From Amyelois transitella (lineage: Eukaryota > Arthropoda > Insecta > Lepidoptera > Pyralidae), in assembly GCF_032362555.1 (NCBI RefSeq), contig NC_083527.1, forward strand, positions 3,782,001-3,846,000: DNA of 64,000 nt, written 5' to 3'. Numbering within the stretch: position 1 is the stretch's first letter; each line of letters opens with the position of its first letter. The notes under the pieces are model-generated. The model had not been told where the DNA came from, ran no database searches, and was given only the letters and a program-made list of their open reading frames with translations. Of the stretch, positions 14,954 to 25,494 are shown piece by piece. The translations under genes and the position numbers were made by a program.

Positions 14954-17900
14954 TAATCGAAATTCAAATAGTTACAGGTTGCAAGCGCATCACCTACAAG
15001 AAGTTTACATTGAAAAAAGAATTTAGAGAAGAATATAAGAGCTATAAGTTAATAACACCTTTCTATGATCATGCGGTTTTAACTTTGCTTTTTCTATAGC
15101 ATTGTGGTGAAGGGTGGAAGCAACTGGGAATACGCATAGGTGAGAGAGAGAGATGTAATCGAAATTCAAAAAGTTACAGGTTGCAAGCGCATCGCTTACA
15201 ATATTTTAAGAAGTTTACATGGAAAATAGATTATTTGCCAGCTTTAAGTTAATAACACCTTTCTATGATCATCCGGTTTAACTTTGCTATTTCTATAACA
15301 TTAACTTTTCATTAATATATACCACCGGTCGATTTTTTAGTTCTAAAAATAAAACTGGCGACCGCAAATAAACGATACAGGTTCTTCCCTGAGCCACAAA
15401 AGTCATTATGACCTCACCCAATCATTGTAATTTTTACATGCATAAAAACAATAAAATTTTACATATCCTGTATTGAGTACTTATTATAACACTACTTAGC
15501 TTCCAAAAAAACTATTTGGCTATACCCTGTCCGTCTCTGTGTCAAATGTGATCAGTATAATCAAAATAGAATCAGTCGTTTTTTGTGAAAAAACATTATA
15601 AACACATTTAGTAAGTATAGATATTATAATAATGAGTGGGAACATCTTCTGATGTGGGATCTCTTCTTATCTACAATCAATATTAATACTGGTAAGTGGT
15701 AATAATACAATACTGTATGTATATTAAAAAATCTATATTTTCTGTTCCGTTACTTTCTTGGCAAACTTAATAAGTATTATAAAAATACATGTTTACAATT
15801 ATTTTTAATAGTACAAATAGTACATAAAATTTATATTTATATTTATAAAAATATGACAGATGATTAAATATAAAAAAAGATATTTTATGTTAAACTATAA
15901 CATCTTAAGGCCACGCGACTTACCAACTGTCGTATCTAACTTACCGATATAGTATAAATTATTAATGTTATGCGTTATGCCTTAACTTGTTGCAGTATCA
16001 ATGAATGGCCTTAATATACTATCGATATTTATCGCAACTTAATATTCTGTGTCAAGTCAACGTACTCTGTGTAGAAATTTAATTAAAATCCCACAAACCG
16101 TAGAAGAATATAATTCATTTATTTAAAAACATAAAATGATGCAAATAGGTTATTTATTGTTTTGGCACTTAAAACAAAATATGATTTAAAAGATTTAAGA
16201 TTCTTTGTTGAATTTATATTTGGCTTAATAGCCTTTATTCTTCAATATGTTTTTATCAAACCTCAATAAATTCAAAACCAAGGGATTTGTGGATAATATT
16301 CAAATTCATGCCAAAAAAGAAATATTTTCGCATGTATAAAATAAATAAAAACAATTAATTTCGAGAGAAAATATATTTTCTCAAAGTACAAATCGGAATG
16401 GTTCAAGTGTAACACTGACCTTTAAAACAATATCCGTTAACCATGTTCGAAAATCAGGTGACTCCGTTGTAGTTCCCGGAAAATCTGTAGTTGTATCCAA
16501 GAAAAAGGCACCAGTTGTTTCATCTAACAAAGGCGAAGACTTTAACAGCATTGTGGCCTCGGGCAGTAAAGTACTGCTATCGGACATTAGCATTGTTGTT
16601 GGTAAAATCGTAGTACTTGGCAGCATAAGCCCCATCACATCAGTCACATTCATATTTAAAAAGTAAACACAACACTTGTCACATGAATAATTAAAAAGTA
16701 AAACAACTGGCCAGTGCGCGCCAAAGGAAAACACTGTCGCCTACATGCTTCACAATGAGAGAGGTATTTTATACTGATATATTTATCATTCAAGAATCAG
16801 ATAATATTTAATATTACTGGTAAACGTAGCAACAAGAACAAACCCAGTTCTTTTTGTATATTACGATGATAAGACGCGACCAAGCGCAGTGCGATACACG
16901 AAGTGACTACTTTAAAACACCTTTTCGAGGATAACTTGAGGAATAAATGAGTTATTAGCTGCCAGTACGCACTGTACAGTTTTAGAAGAAAAAAAGTTGA
17001 ATTGGTGCCAAAAAATAAACCATTGACGTAAGTAGTAGTTTCTTAATGCTTATAAAAATAGACATATTTTATTAGATCTGGAAGAGATGATATAAGAAAA
17101 AAATTTATGACTTTCACATTTTTTTAAAGGGAAAGATAATGAGTTGGTACATAATGTGACAATTAGCCTCATGTTTTGTTATTCTTTCCTTCAATTATTA
17201 TTCTGTATTTTTGGAAATAAACAACAAATGCAGTTTGAAATGTTATCACAATGTCTAGTTTTGGAATACCCTAATAGTATAACATTCCAAGTAAAATTAA
17301 AAAGTCTATTTACAATTGTATTTTTTTATAAAACTTGTTCAGTACCTTAAGAACCTAAATTGTTTTACTGTACACGCTTAAAATAATCTTTATTACCAGA
17401 TAATAATGAGATATGTTCGGTGTAAACAACTGTATCAACGCAACAGTAGTGCAAAGAAAACAAATTTCTTTTGCTACAACTTTAAAAAAATATATATATT
17501 TTGAAAATTTTAAATTTCAACATTATCATTTTCAAATCATCATTTTATTCCATTAGAAGATATAAAACACATTCTCATTTTCTGAATAAAACAGTTCATT
17601 ATTGTCCTTCGTAGAATTACCGAAAAAGGACTTGCGTAAGGCGGCATTACTTGTATGGGAAATTCAAATATTTATGTGCAATGTAATGTATTATCAGCTA
17701 AATACGTTTCTTGCCTTTTTGAAAGTACAGATATATGTATACGCAACAGGTTCTACATAAGCGATATTATTTGAATACTTAATTATTCAGTAGACGAATA
17801 GACTGCATGTTGTCGGTTGTTTGCAAAACAAGTCATTATATTAAGCTTTACATATTTTTGCATCTTTTTATTTAATCTCAATTCTATCATTAAGCCGAAC

Positions 17901-20518
17901 GGCTGATCGTGGCCCATCTTTTCGAGACTGTTTGCTGTCTGCCCCGCAAGGGATATAGACGTGATTATATGATTGCATATATGTACGTTATTTAATCATT
18001 ACATAAGTCTTTTTACTATAGAGAAAACAATATGTGTATGTGCTTTTAAAAGGCCTTAACTTTCCAATATACAGTAGGTATCAATGTCACATCTTAATTG
18101 CTCACGGGGTGACCAAAGCCACGAATCACGGTACTTAAAGGACACGTTTAGCTGCATCACTTATGAAATTGAGATTCAGTAATAGACGTTAACCAATTGC
18201 CTAAAAAGAAAAATGCTTAAGCTTGTACAAACTATGGTTTTTTTTCACTACGAAACCAGCATAGAAACTAAATTTTCTAATTTTGTCTATAAAAGGTTTA
18301 GCGCCACTGATTCAGGGCAAACTAGCGGCCGAAGGCAGTAATAATTCACAGCTGCTATGAAAAGTTCGTTTAAAATGAACTTTAATGAGATATGTGTAAG
18401 ATAGATAATGAATGAGCTATATGCGGATTACTTAATTGGGCATTCAGGTATAACTGCTGCGCCTACGCCTTTCGTAGTCCTAGTAGACTTTATGGCTTCG
18501 ATTTGAGGTCAATGGATTTATTTTTAGAACAGCTAGCGTGTGCTATAATTTCATTTATTACCAGCTTTTACGCGGTTTTTTTCGCTCCCCTGGGAATTTA
18601 ATGAAGAACTGTGTAGCCTGTAGTACCTTTTTGTTATTCCTAAAAGTCTATTCTATCTGTGTACCAAATTTTATTAAAATCGGTACAGTACCTAGTTTTT
18701 AGTTTATTCGTTATATTAGTATGGTTAAAAAAAATCATACCGACCATAGAACATAATATATAACTGTATTGTAAAAATATACTTAGTCTTACATGTATCA
18801 TGTATAATAATTACGTCTCTTTCCCGGAGAAAAACTCGTAAGTAGCCAACATCCTTCTACTAGACACGAATAAATACTTAAGTCGTTTATGGTGACTTCT
18901 AGACCTGAGTGCCAGATTTGATCAAGGATGTTCATCTTGGCCATCCACCGTGCGTATTTAGACTCTCCTTGCACACATGCTGCCTCACTAATGTGCAGGT
19001 TCCCTCACGTTTTCCTTAACGCAAATCATCATTCAGTAATCATATTCTTCAAAAATATAAGCAGACCACTTATTCATGGTTTGAAAACTATTTTGTTCAA
19101 AGATTCAATATTCTATTCACGACGCCAACTATCCTTAGTACAATGCAACTAATTATTGGTCACAAACTTCGCCACAATAATTGATAGATTGTCAAAGAAC
19201 AATAAGCATCGGACACTCGTTAGCATTTGTGGGACACTCGCTACTATAAATTCAACACGCTAACTGTCATAATTAAGATGGCATTTTTTAAATTAACATA
19301 AACCTAAGTTGATCCCAACTTATAAATGCGAAAGTAAGTTTATGTTTGTTGTCCCATCAACGTCATCATTCATCATCGTCGGCGTCATCGTCATCTTCGG
19401 CGTATACTTATATATAATTAAGTCTGGAGAAGGGCTTAGAGTACGTTTCATCCCGCTAAAAAATATAGTTCCCGTTCTCGGATTTGCGAAAAACCGGTAT
19501 TCTTTTGTAGGTAGCGCTAAATTCGTAAGTGGCGTTTTATTCGTGATTTTTGTAGGTAGGTAGGTAGTGCTAATTTCGCCGCTCTTTTATTACTTAGATG
19601 GCGTTAAATTTACATTCGTCGCTTTTTGTAGATGACGCTAAATTCACGCGAGTTAAGCTGCGTAAAAGTAAGTTACCAATATAAGAGAAACAAGTGCAGA
19701 ATTATTAATAGTTCTAAAAACGACAAATACTAAGTACCTATTATGACGATGACAGCGGCATGCAGTAAATTCACATTAAAGTGTAAACAACTGTGGTTTT
19801 CCTCTTTATACACTTCACCAAGATATGTATATCTTCACCAAGCTATCTACATTATTTCATCCAAATGACTAATGTACCTTTGCGCGGGGCTTTGCTGCCG
19901 TGGGAATTTCCAGTAATAACTCTTGAAGGTCTATTTTATCAAATTTCAATGTCATTCAAATTTCGTGAAAAATTAGTTAATTCTATTACTATCACTACAT
20001 AGTATAAAATGAAGTTGCTACCCGCGTGTGTACCTCTGTCTGTACACATATATATGATAAGATCTTTTAAAAAACATCACAGATTTTGTTGCCTTTTGTT
20101 AAATAGCTATTTAAGAGGATGGTTTATAAGTATAAATGGAAAGCATTTCCGAAGTCCGAAGCTGGGGGAGTTGCTAATTATAAACAAAATTAAAAACAAA
20201 AAAATTATTATAATATAAGTATGGATTACAACGAAATAAATAACTTTACTACTCCATAACACAAATTTATATAGAACGGGCTAGCTCATTCTGGGTGATT
20301 TGTCCAATACATATTTTTCGTAACTGTGTATCAACCCAGATTACTTTCCATTAGATTTTAACACAAACATACATGATACTTATAAAATAAAACCTTTTGC
20401 TTACCTCTTCTGTGGGTGATGGCAAAGATGATGACAGTGCTACGGGCGGATGTGCCGTTGTGAAGGCCCATGTCGCTGCGAAGGCGCCAACCGCCAACAC
20501 TGTCCTTTTTCTTATCAT
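5252..20518 (-). CDS. TMEM165: TMEM165/GDT1-family Golgi cation transporter
   Basis: Four coding exons on the minus strand: 20405-20518, 11330-11683, 5969-6242 and 5252-5322. They join to 813 nt, or 270 residues, with phases 0, 0 and 1 agreeing and GT-AG borders. The family (UPF0016/GDT1) moves Mn2+ and Ca2+ against protons in the Golgi and supports glycosylation. Both diagnostic motifs are present: ELGDKT at residues 61-66 and EWGDRS at 196-201, one in each half. Exon 1 (38 residues) encodes a start with a hydrophobic stretch that looks like a signal peptide or first membrane segment. An acidic and basic loop (about 140-180) separates the halves, and the protein ends in a hydrophobic segment finishing FIGPGL. 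It is shorter than the human protein mainly at the N-terminus. Introns are 8.7, 5.1 and 0.65 kb and full of repeats. A non-coding 5' exon further right, toward EXOSC6, is possible but not shown. Confidence 0.95.
5680..5938 (+). mobile_element. Element A copy, near full length
   Basis: Begins with the GTGCCG/CGGCAC hairpin, runs through the shared core (CCATGGACGTCGTAAAAGGCG, 'actatttgaatctcaattc', 'gggatatagacgtga') and ends in ATGT-type repeats. It lies in the last TMEM165 intron, just downstream of the donor of exon 3. Confidence 0.85.
6745..6835. repeat. Family D fragment
   Basis: Contains 'cctctttcccggagggctag' followed by 'gcagag' and 'cacttgccacaatccctaca', matching copies near 18.8, 21.96 and 56.75 kb. 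It is a short decayed piece in TMEM165 intron 2. Confidence 0.6.
6918..7518 (+). repeat. Three tandem copies of the 197-bp retroelement tail B
   Basis: Copies start at 6918, 7115 and 7312, giving an exact 197-bp period. Each runs from 'actagaggccgcccgcgac' to 'tttataatagtagtagg'. The first two look identical; the third has an extra 'catccata' and one changed base in 'tttcgacttt'. The sequence resembles the 3' ends of lepidopteran non-LTR retroelements, and single copies occur at 12.4 and 13.0 kb. Confidence 0.9.
7690..7935 (-). mobile_element. tRNA-derived SINE
   Basis: Read on the minus strand it has a tRNA-like head with a Pol III B box (GGTTCGAATCTC, complement at 7875-7886) preceded by 'gtggtagtgcgcttg', then a body containing 'gttagtatctcgtaacacaag', and an AT-rich tail. 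A second, tail-only copy lies at about 52868-52965. It is in TMEM165 intron 2. Confidence 0.8.
8313..8360. repeat. Perfect palindrome, 20-bp arms
   Basis: Arms at 8313-8332 and 8341-8360 are exact complements around an 8-base loop (GCAGTGAT). The arms are AT-rich (AAAACAGGATAATAAAAATA). No surrounding element is apparent; it lies in TMEM165 intron 2. Confidence 0.85.
9135..9300. repeat. GC-rich island of unknown origin
   Basis: About 160 bases of clearly GC-rich sequence ('cgtggagggacccgcttggg', 'tggggtgtgcgcggacccag', 'gacgtgggggaccccgaag') in AT-rich intron DNA. It is not part of an open frame and has no second copy in the window. It is probably a fragment of an unrecognised mobile element. 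Confidence 0.45.
9940..10147 (+). mobile_element. Element A copy, decayed and internally deleted
   Basis: Keeps 'ccatggatgtcgtaaaaggc', 'cactatttgaatctcaattc' and 'aagggatatagacgtg' but has lost most of the hairpin end and the 'ataggcttacaaacttggg' segment. Confidence 0.75.
11943..11973. repeat. Perfect hairpin, 13-bp arms
   Basis: Arms GAAACATCAGTCA and its complement at 11943-11955 and 11961-11973 with a five-base loop. It is intronic, about 260 bases upstream (in transcript order) of TMEM165 exon 2. Confidence 0.7.
12414..12600 (+). repeat. Retroelement tail B, diverged copy
   Basis: Starts 'actagaggccgcccgcgac' and follows the 197-bp unit, with several changes and an internal deletion in the 'gtgaaagagtaacaaac' part. 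The immediately following 12619-12830 is a related but more diverged tail ('actagcgaaccgccccggct'). Confidence 0.8.
13014..13217 (+). repeat. Retroelement tail B, good copy
   Basis: Nearly identical to the unit tandemly repeated at 6.9-7.5 kb. It shares the extra 'catccata' found in the third tandem copy, so it is closest to that one. Confidence 0.85.
13504..13768 (-). mobile_element. Element A copy, near full length
   Basis: Reads from 'acatacata' repeats through 'tatcccttgcggggtagaca' to the terminal hairpin GTGCCG...CGGCAC at 13748-13768. It lies in TMEM165 intron 1. Confidence 0.85.
14570..14910 (+). mobile_element. Non-LTR retroelement 3' end (Tail C), decayed
   Basis: Resembles the piece at 46.4-46.7 kb: 'ccgggtccaggtagaagggg' then an arginine- and lysine-rich frame like the C-terminus of RTE-type polymerases, and a tail 'gggtggaagcaactgggaat'. 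Frames are broken. It leads into the duplicated (GA)n region. Confidence 0.65.
14880..15310. repeat. 226-bp tandem duplication containing a (GA)n microsatellite
   Basis: A unit starting 'ggtgaagggtggaagcaact' at 14880 recurs at 15106. Both carry GA repeats (long in the first, short in the second), then 'gatgtaatcgaaattcaaa', 'gttacaggttgcaagcgcat' and 'aataacacctttctatgatc'. The second copy has small indels. Confidence 0.8.
16420..16653 (-). CDS. Possible first coding exon of an unidentified receptor-like protein
   Basis: An open frame of 78 codons from an ATG in good context (A at -3) to a plausible donor (AAG|GTCAGT). It encodes MNVTDVMGLMLPSTT..., then a long stretch rich in T, S, L and P, ending TWLTDIVLK. 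An N-terminal N-V-T glycosylation site followed by Ser/Thr-rich sequence is typical of the extracellular N-terminus of a peptide GPCR or a mucin-like stalk; I recognise no specific family. An in-frame upstream ATG at 16734 would add 27 less convincing residues. It lies inside TMEM165 intron 1 on the same strand. No second exon was found to the left, so this may be the start of a nested gene that runs out of the window, or a chance frame. Confidence 0.3.
17871..17990 (+). mobile_element. Element A, tail half only
   Basis: Starts at 'aatctcaattctatcattaa' and ends with 'gcaagggatatagacgtgat' plus a decayed ATGT tail; the hairpin half is missing. Confidence 0.75.
18100..18235 (-). mobile_element. 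Element A, strongly decayed fragment
   Basis: Recognisable only by 'ggacacgtttagctgcatca', 'attgagattcagtaatag' and 'caattgcctaaaaagaaaaa' in the expected order. Confidence 0.5.
18795..18990. repeat. Family D fragment
   Basis: Contains 'acgtctctttcccggagaaa' and further matches to the larger copy at 21.96 kb; followed by a SINE-like piece with 'aatgtgcaggttccctcacg' at about 18990-19020. Confidence 0.5.
19380..19670. repeat. Degenerate short-period repeats of a retroelement tail
   Basis: The motif 'gtaggtagcgctaaattcg' recurs in altered form four times ('gtaggtagtgctaatttcgc', 'agatggcgttaaatttacat', 'gtagatgacgctaaattcac'), spaced about 50 bases. It is preceded by a (TCATCG)-like run. The end resembles the 'ttcacgcgggcgaagctg' tail at 45.3 kb. 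Confidence 0.5.
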
Positions 20519-20579
20519 CTTGACAACTTATAACAAAGACAAATAGATATTATTATAGGTAGGTTTATCTTAGGCCTAT

Positions 20580-20722
20580 CCCTCGTCACGTCTATATCCC
20601 TTGCGTGGTAGACAGAGCCAGCAGTCTTGAAAGACTGATAGGCCACGTTCAGCCGTTAGGCTCAATGATAGAATTGAGATTCAAATAGTGACAGGTTGCC
20701 AGCCCATCGCCTAAAATAAAAA
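20580..20722 (-). mobile_element. Element A, tail half only
   Basis: Runs from 'tcacgtctatatcccttgcg' to 'agcccatcgcctaaaa' and stops before the hairpin half. It sits only about 60 bases upstream of the TMEM165 start codon, so it may lie in that gene's 5' UTR or in an intron just before it. Confidence 0.8.
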
Positions 20723-20821
20723 GATGTGCTTTACATTCCCGAAAACTTAAGATTGAATTGACTAGAAACAAGAGTTATTATAAACAAAAACTTAACCATA
20801 ATTATGAATCTAATTAAAATT

Positions 20822-21070
20822 ATAAGTACCCGGTTGACCGAGCTTTGCTCGGTTAACCAGAGATGGCGCTGATATAGTTTCTTAAAATGCTGTTTTTAAA
20901 ATGTTTATATATCTTGGGAACCAAGCTTTTCTCGAACCTAGGACCTTGATAAATCAATTCCTTGAGCCGAAAAGCTCTATATCGTTAAAGCTCTGTATCG
21001 CTAATATGTAACTTTCATGAAAATCATTGGAGCCGTTTCCGAGATCCTCATTATATATACAAGAATTGCT
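20822..21070 (+). repeat. Retroelement 3'-tail type repeat
   Basis: Starts 'gtacccggttgaccgagctt' with the internal hairpin 'accgagctttgctcggt' and ends 'gccgtttccgagatcctc'. This is typical of lepidopteran non-LTR element tails. No second copy is seen here. Confidence 0.5.
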
Positions 21071-21307
21071 TGTTTAAATATATTAGATAAAGATCATTTG
21101 GCATTATTTGTAAACATGGCATGCCTTTAGAAAGTTTAAAATATAAGTAGGTTACTTACATTTTTTCAATGGAATCCCATATCTTAACACAAACCCACTC
21201 TTACAACACAATGAGCAATTAACATACATAGGACTAATACAAAGCTATTCTATGATTGTCATTATCAGTATTACTAACTAAATTATTATGATTACTAAGT
21301 TTAAAAC

Positions 21308-21553
21308 TGCACCAATAGAAAAAAGAATATGACTTATCCATCTCTTTCCCATAGATGTCATAAAAGGCGACTAAGGGATAGGCTTATAAACTTGAGATTC
21401 TTCTTTTAGGTGACAGGCTTGCAACCTGTCAGTTTATATGAAACTCAATTCTGTCAGTAAGCCAAACAGCTGATTATGACCTATCAGTATTTTCAAGACT
21501 GTTGGCACTGTCTACCTGCAAGGGTGTACACAGACATGATTATTATGTATGAA
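21308..21553 (+). mobile_element. Element A copy, hairpin truncated
   Basis: Starts at 'gcaccaatagaaaaaagaat', just inside the hairpin, and runs to the ATGT tail. Confidence 0.8.
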
Positions 21554-21959
21554 TGTATGTATGCTTTATATAATGGAAGTGATTTTTCATAGATATAGTG
21601 GAACTTATTGGAATAACTTTATAAGACCTATATGGATGATGTTATTAATTGTGTGCTTTGGCAATCCTTTGAATATACACAAACACACAACTATTTATTC
21701 AATTAGGTAAGATGCAAATAGTCACAAGACTAGTAGGACATATTTAGTTAGATCAGACTTCCCCAAACATTTTTTGTGTTGTAGACCCCTTGCCATATTT
21801 TTCCGTGTTGGGTAGACCTCCTACATACCTGATATTGATTTCCTGTATTCTACAACTTACACAATTTTATACACATATATAATAATTTATTTACTTCATA
21901 AGTACTTTTATAAATAATGTATATGTAGGTATATGTTTTGATATTATAAGATAGTACAT

Positions 21960-22300
21960 ACATAAAATCACGTCTCTTTCCCAGAGGGGTAGGCAGAGAC
22001 TACCTCTTCCCACTTTCCACAATCTCTGCATCCTTCCTTCCCTTCATCCACATTCATAACTCTCTTCATGCAAGCTCAGCGGTTTCGGGTACTTTTCACC
22101 TGTCCCTTTACCAGGATGTTACCTTAATTTGATCAAGATATGTTTGTCTAGATCTTCCCACTTAGACCTTTCCCTCCACACACTTTCCACTCTTGTATAT
22201 CTGCTTAGGCAACCTGCTTTCATTCATCCTCTCCACATGACCAAACCATCTTAACATACCCTTTTCTATTCCTGCAACTAACTATAAGATAGTATGATGT
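21960..22300. repeat. Family D, longest copy
   Basis: Begins 'tcacgtctctttcccagagg', then 'ggtaggcagagactacctct', 'ctttccacaatctctgcatc' and 'cttaggcaacctgctttcat'. It shares its left part with pieces at 6.75, 18.8 and 56.75 kb. The orientation and class of the parent element are unknown. Confidence 0.6.
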
Positions 22301-23262
22301 AAAAAATAGGTACTATCAGTGTATGTGTGGAGATCCACTATCGTGGACCCTCACTTTCATTTCTTGGACCCCCAATTTTTTCCCCCTGATGTAGGCCCTC
22401 TTCAGGATGTCATAGACCCTAAGGGTCGATATAGACCACTTTGGGAATTACTGAGTTAGAAGGTTAGATAATATAATTGAGATTCATAGAAGTTTATGCT
22501 TTGATTGAACTATGAATGTGTTTGTAACTTACTTATAAAAATTGTCAACAAGATTTGTCTCCTTTTGCTTTTATAATTCTGCTCACTTGTAGCAGCAGGA
22601 GAATAAAGTAATTAGGTACTTGGATGTGCTCGACTTAATTGTTTGAGTGGAATATAAGATAAATCAAAGATAATGATAATAAATCAGTTCATTTGCTGCT
22701 GATAATTATGTTTTTTTATCTAGATTTGCAAGGTATTCTTATAACTAAAAATAGTTACTGACATATAATTATAGTTAAAATTGTAATTCATGATGGTAAT
22801 CAATTATTCTACCTCAATTTGTAAAATGCATGCTTGGAAACGTCACCGGTGTATAGAGAAAGGCCAACTTACATTTCTTTTGCCACGCCAAACACAATAA
22901 CGAATAAGTAAGCCTTCTCAACTCCTCATTAACTGAAGTGCAAGTAAACAAATTACAATCAAATTTAAATATTATTGCAACAAAGAAACTGAAACATTTT
23001 TAACAAAATTTACAAAAAAATCGACAAATCAAGTCACCCTTGAATTGTCGTCTTCTTTGGCGTTTTTGACGGGTATGAAATGTTTGTCTTTTGTCTAGAT
23101 GACATTGACAATATTTTTTTTTACGTGTTGGCGGCCAATGTCCAATGAAAATGTAAAAATGAGATATTGGCAAGAAAGAAAAAATGTCAGTGTCAGCAAA
23201 ACAAAAATAATGTTTGTAAACTTCTAACCTCAAATCATATATATGTAATTTTATAATTCAAA
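22300..23262. promoter_or_regulatory. Gene-free region upstream of EXOSC6
   Basis: No repeat of known family and no exon is evident. It should contain the EXOSC6 promoter and perhaps the TMEM165 promoter, since the two genes are head to head. A minus-strand donor-like AAATGTAAGT at about 22870-22879 could end a non-coding TMEM165 first exon; this is a guess from one splice-site match. Confidence 0.3.
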
Positions 23263-25181
23263 ATGCCGCTTGATTACAGAAGATTCAATGGACCAGAGGA
23301 CAGTGTCTCTTATAAACTTTATACAAAGGAGTATTTGAAGACATATGATGAAGCATTTAAAGAATTAATTAATGAAAAAGGAATCCGCACCGATGGGCGC
23401 GCACTGGAAGAAGCCCGGAGCATGTGTATGTTTTGTATGTGTTGACTCTATTAAGTCCCCTTTTTGTTTTGTAGCGAGAGCGATATTTCGCCCTCGACCA
23501 ACACCAAAGAGAAGATCTAGGCTATGTGTCATGCCTGAGGTAGGGAATAACGGCGAGATAACACAATCTTACCTAACACAAAGGACTCCTGATTTATATG
23601 CACCTGCCCCCGTTACATGGCACCCGCCACGCTAGTATACACTAGCGTGGCGGCAGGCATACACCTGTATTACCTATTACTAACACAGAGCTGTATGGTG
23701 ACCATTTATAAATAATTTGTTTTTCAGTTGCAAGAACAGATATGGTGTCACAAGCAAAAGGTTCTTCATATGTGGAAATGAAAAGAACCAAAGTCATATG
23801 TTCAGTTTTTGATCCCCGAGAGATTCCACACCAGAATGAATTCAGGTGAGATATTTCATACCATAGCATTACCTTATAATTGGTACATTATTATACCATG
23901 ATATTTCACTATATAAAAGTGGCAGTGACATGAATTTTATATCAAGTCATTTATACTCATGAACCTGGATGCTATTTTTCCAAATCTAAATATATCTAAC
24001 TATAAAACAAGAAAGTAAATGACTGGCTTTATGCAATCTTGGGGTGCACTAATAGAAGATTTTCCAAAATTCTCACAACATAAGTGCACTACTAATATAC
24101 CAAATTCTTATCTGATTTGCTTACCTCACAAGTTTTTTTTAAGCTCATGAAATTCAACAAAAGAATGAAGAAAACATCCATTTTTTTAATTCCAGCCAGT
24201 TAGGTCAGATATTCTGTGAAGTGAAATTCGCACCATTCTCCTGTCCTCGTAAACGTCGTCCGCACGCCCCGGATGCTGAAGAGAGAGCCCTGTCAGTGTC
24301 TTTGAGACAAGCACTGGAGCCTACCGTCTGTAGACATCTGTTCCCTAATTACCAGGTAACTAGGTTTTGTAACAAGCTTTTAAGGCTTCTCTTTTGTATG
24401 CTATACACTAAGTACAGAGTGTCTATTTTTGATCAACTTTTACTTAAAGTTATCTTCTTCCCCTTGGGTTTGATGCCAGTTACATACTCTTTACAGAAGA
24501 TGCACCTTTTGATGATTTTCTTTTCTGCACGAAACAACTGAACGTGGTAATAGGTGAACCTATGAATTTTTTTTGTGTAAATTGTTAACATAGGTAACTC
24601 AAAACAGAAGATCCATGGCTTCTACTCATTCTGGCATGGAACTTCCTTTTTGTAATGTCTTGAATCATCAAACTTAATTCAAGTTTTTTTTTCAGATTGA
24701 TGTATTTATCTATATTCTAGAACATGATGGCTCATGTTTAGCAGCAGCTATAAATGCAGCTGGTCTAGCCTTAGCCGATGCTGCAGTCCCAATGTATGAT
24801 ATCATCACGGCTTGCTCGGTGGCAATTGTTGATGATAAACTATTTGTAGACCCAACAGAAGCCGAAGAACATATAGCAATCACCAGCCCAGAGACAAGTG
24901 GTATCAATCATGGAGTTGTTACATTGTCCATGCTTTCAGGACTCAAACAAGTGTCAGATTTTACACAAATAGGTTCTATGGATGTTGATTGTGTTATGAA
25001 AGTGACAGATTTGTTGGAGGTGGAATGTGAGAAAATTGTACCGAACATTCAAAAAGTGTTAGTTCAGAATGTAGTGCAAAATCTGCAACAGCAGGAAGTG
25101 TTAGAAGCAGAGGCAAAGGAGAGAGAACAAATGCTGAATGCAAAGCTTGAGGAATGGAAAGCATTATTGAATGCTGGATGA
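23263..25181 (+). CDS. EXOSC6: Exosome core subunit Mtr3 (EXOSC6)
   Basis: Four exons: 23263-23425, 23728-23845, 24196-24355 and 24696-25181. They join to 927 nt, or 308 residues, with consistent phases (1, 2, 0). It is a catalytically inactive RNase PH-like subunit of the RNA exosome ring that degrades and processes nuclear and cytoplasmic RNA. Matches to the family run in order: RTDGR at about 42-46, SQAKGSSYVEM from residue 62, KFAPF, EERALSVSLRQALEP, EHDGSCLAAA and ALADAAVPMYD. The C-terminus (about 275-305) is a Glu/Gln/Lys-rich helix likely to form a coiled coil. The assignment to Mtr3 rather than Rrp43 or Rrp46 rests on those motifs and is my reading. The first intron contains a perfect 13-bp hairpin and probable mobile-element DNA. 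Confidence 0.92.
23624..23653. repeat. Perfect GC-rich hairpin in EXOSC6 intron 1
   Basis: Arms CCGCCACGCTAGT (23624-23636) and its exact complement (23641-23653) with loop ATAC. It is flanked on the left by intronic DNA that is more GC-rich than the rest ('agcgagagcgatatttcgcc'). Confidence 0.85.
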
Positions 25182-25225
25182 TGAATTTTGTTTCATCTAG
25201 AATCTAGAATTTTACAATAAGTGCA

Positions 25226-25231
25226 AATAAA
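25226..25231 (+). terminator. Poly(A) signal for EXOSC6
   Basis: Canonical AATAAA 45 bases after the stop codon. Confidence 0.75.
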
Positions 25232-25494
25232 TTTATGATATTTTTACTATCTAGTTATTTTCCTTTTCTTACATAAAACCCTTTAAATAGGTCATGTGAC
25301 AATCTATGGGCAAATAATAGAAATAGGAATAAAATAGGTTACGTCAATATAGTTATCTGTATAACAATACAGTGATGAGATAAACTAATATAAACATGAT
25401 GTGAAATAAAATACCACTCACTTAGAACGAATTATATTAAAAGTATTCACATTTGACTGAGATACCACTTAAACCTAAACTATCAAATTATTTA

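Noticed and set aside
14668-14967. Serine/leucine-repeat open frames on either strand
   Set aside because: The repeats come from the (GA)n microsatellite and retroelement DNA.
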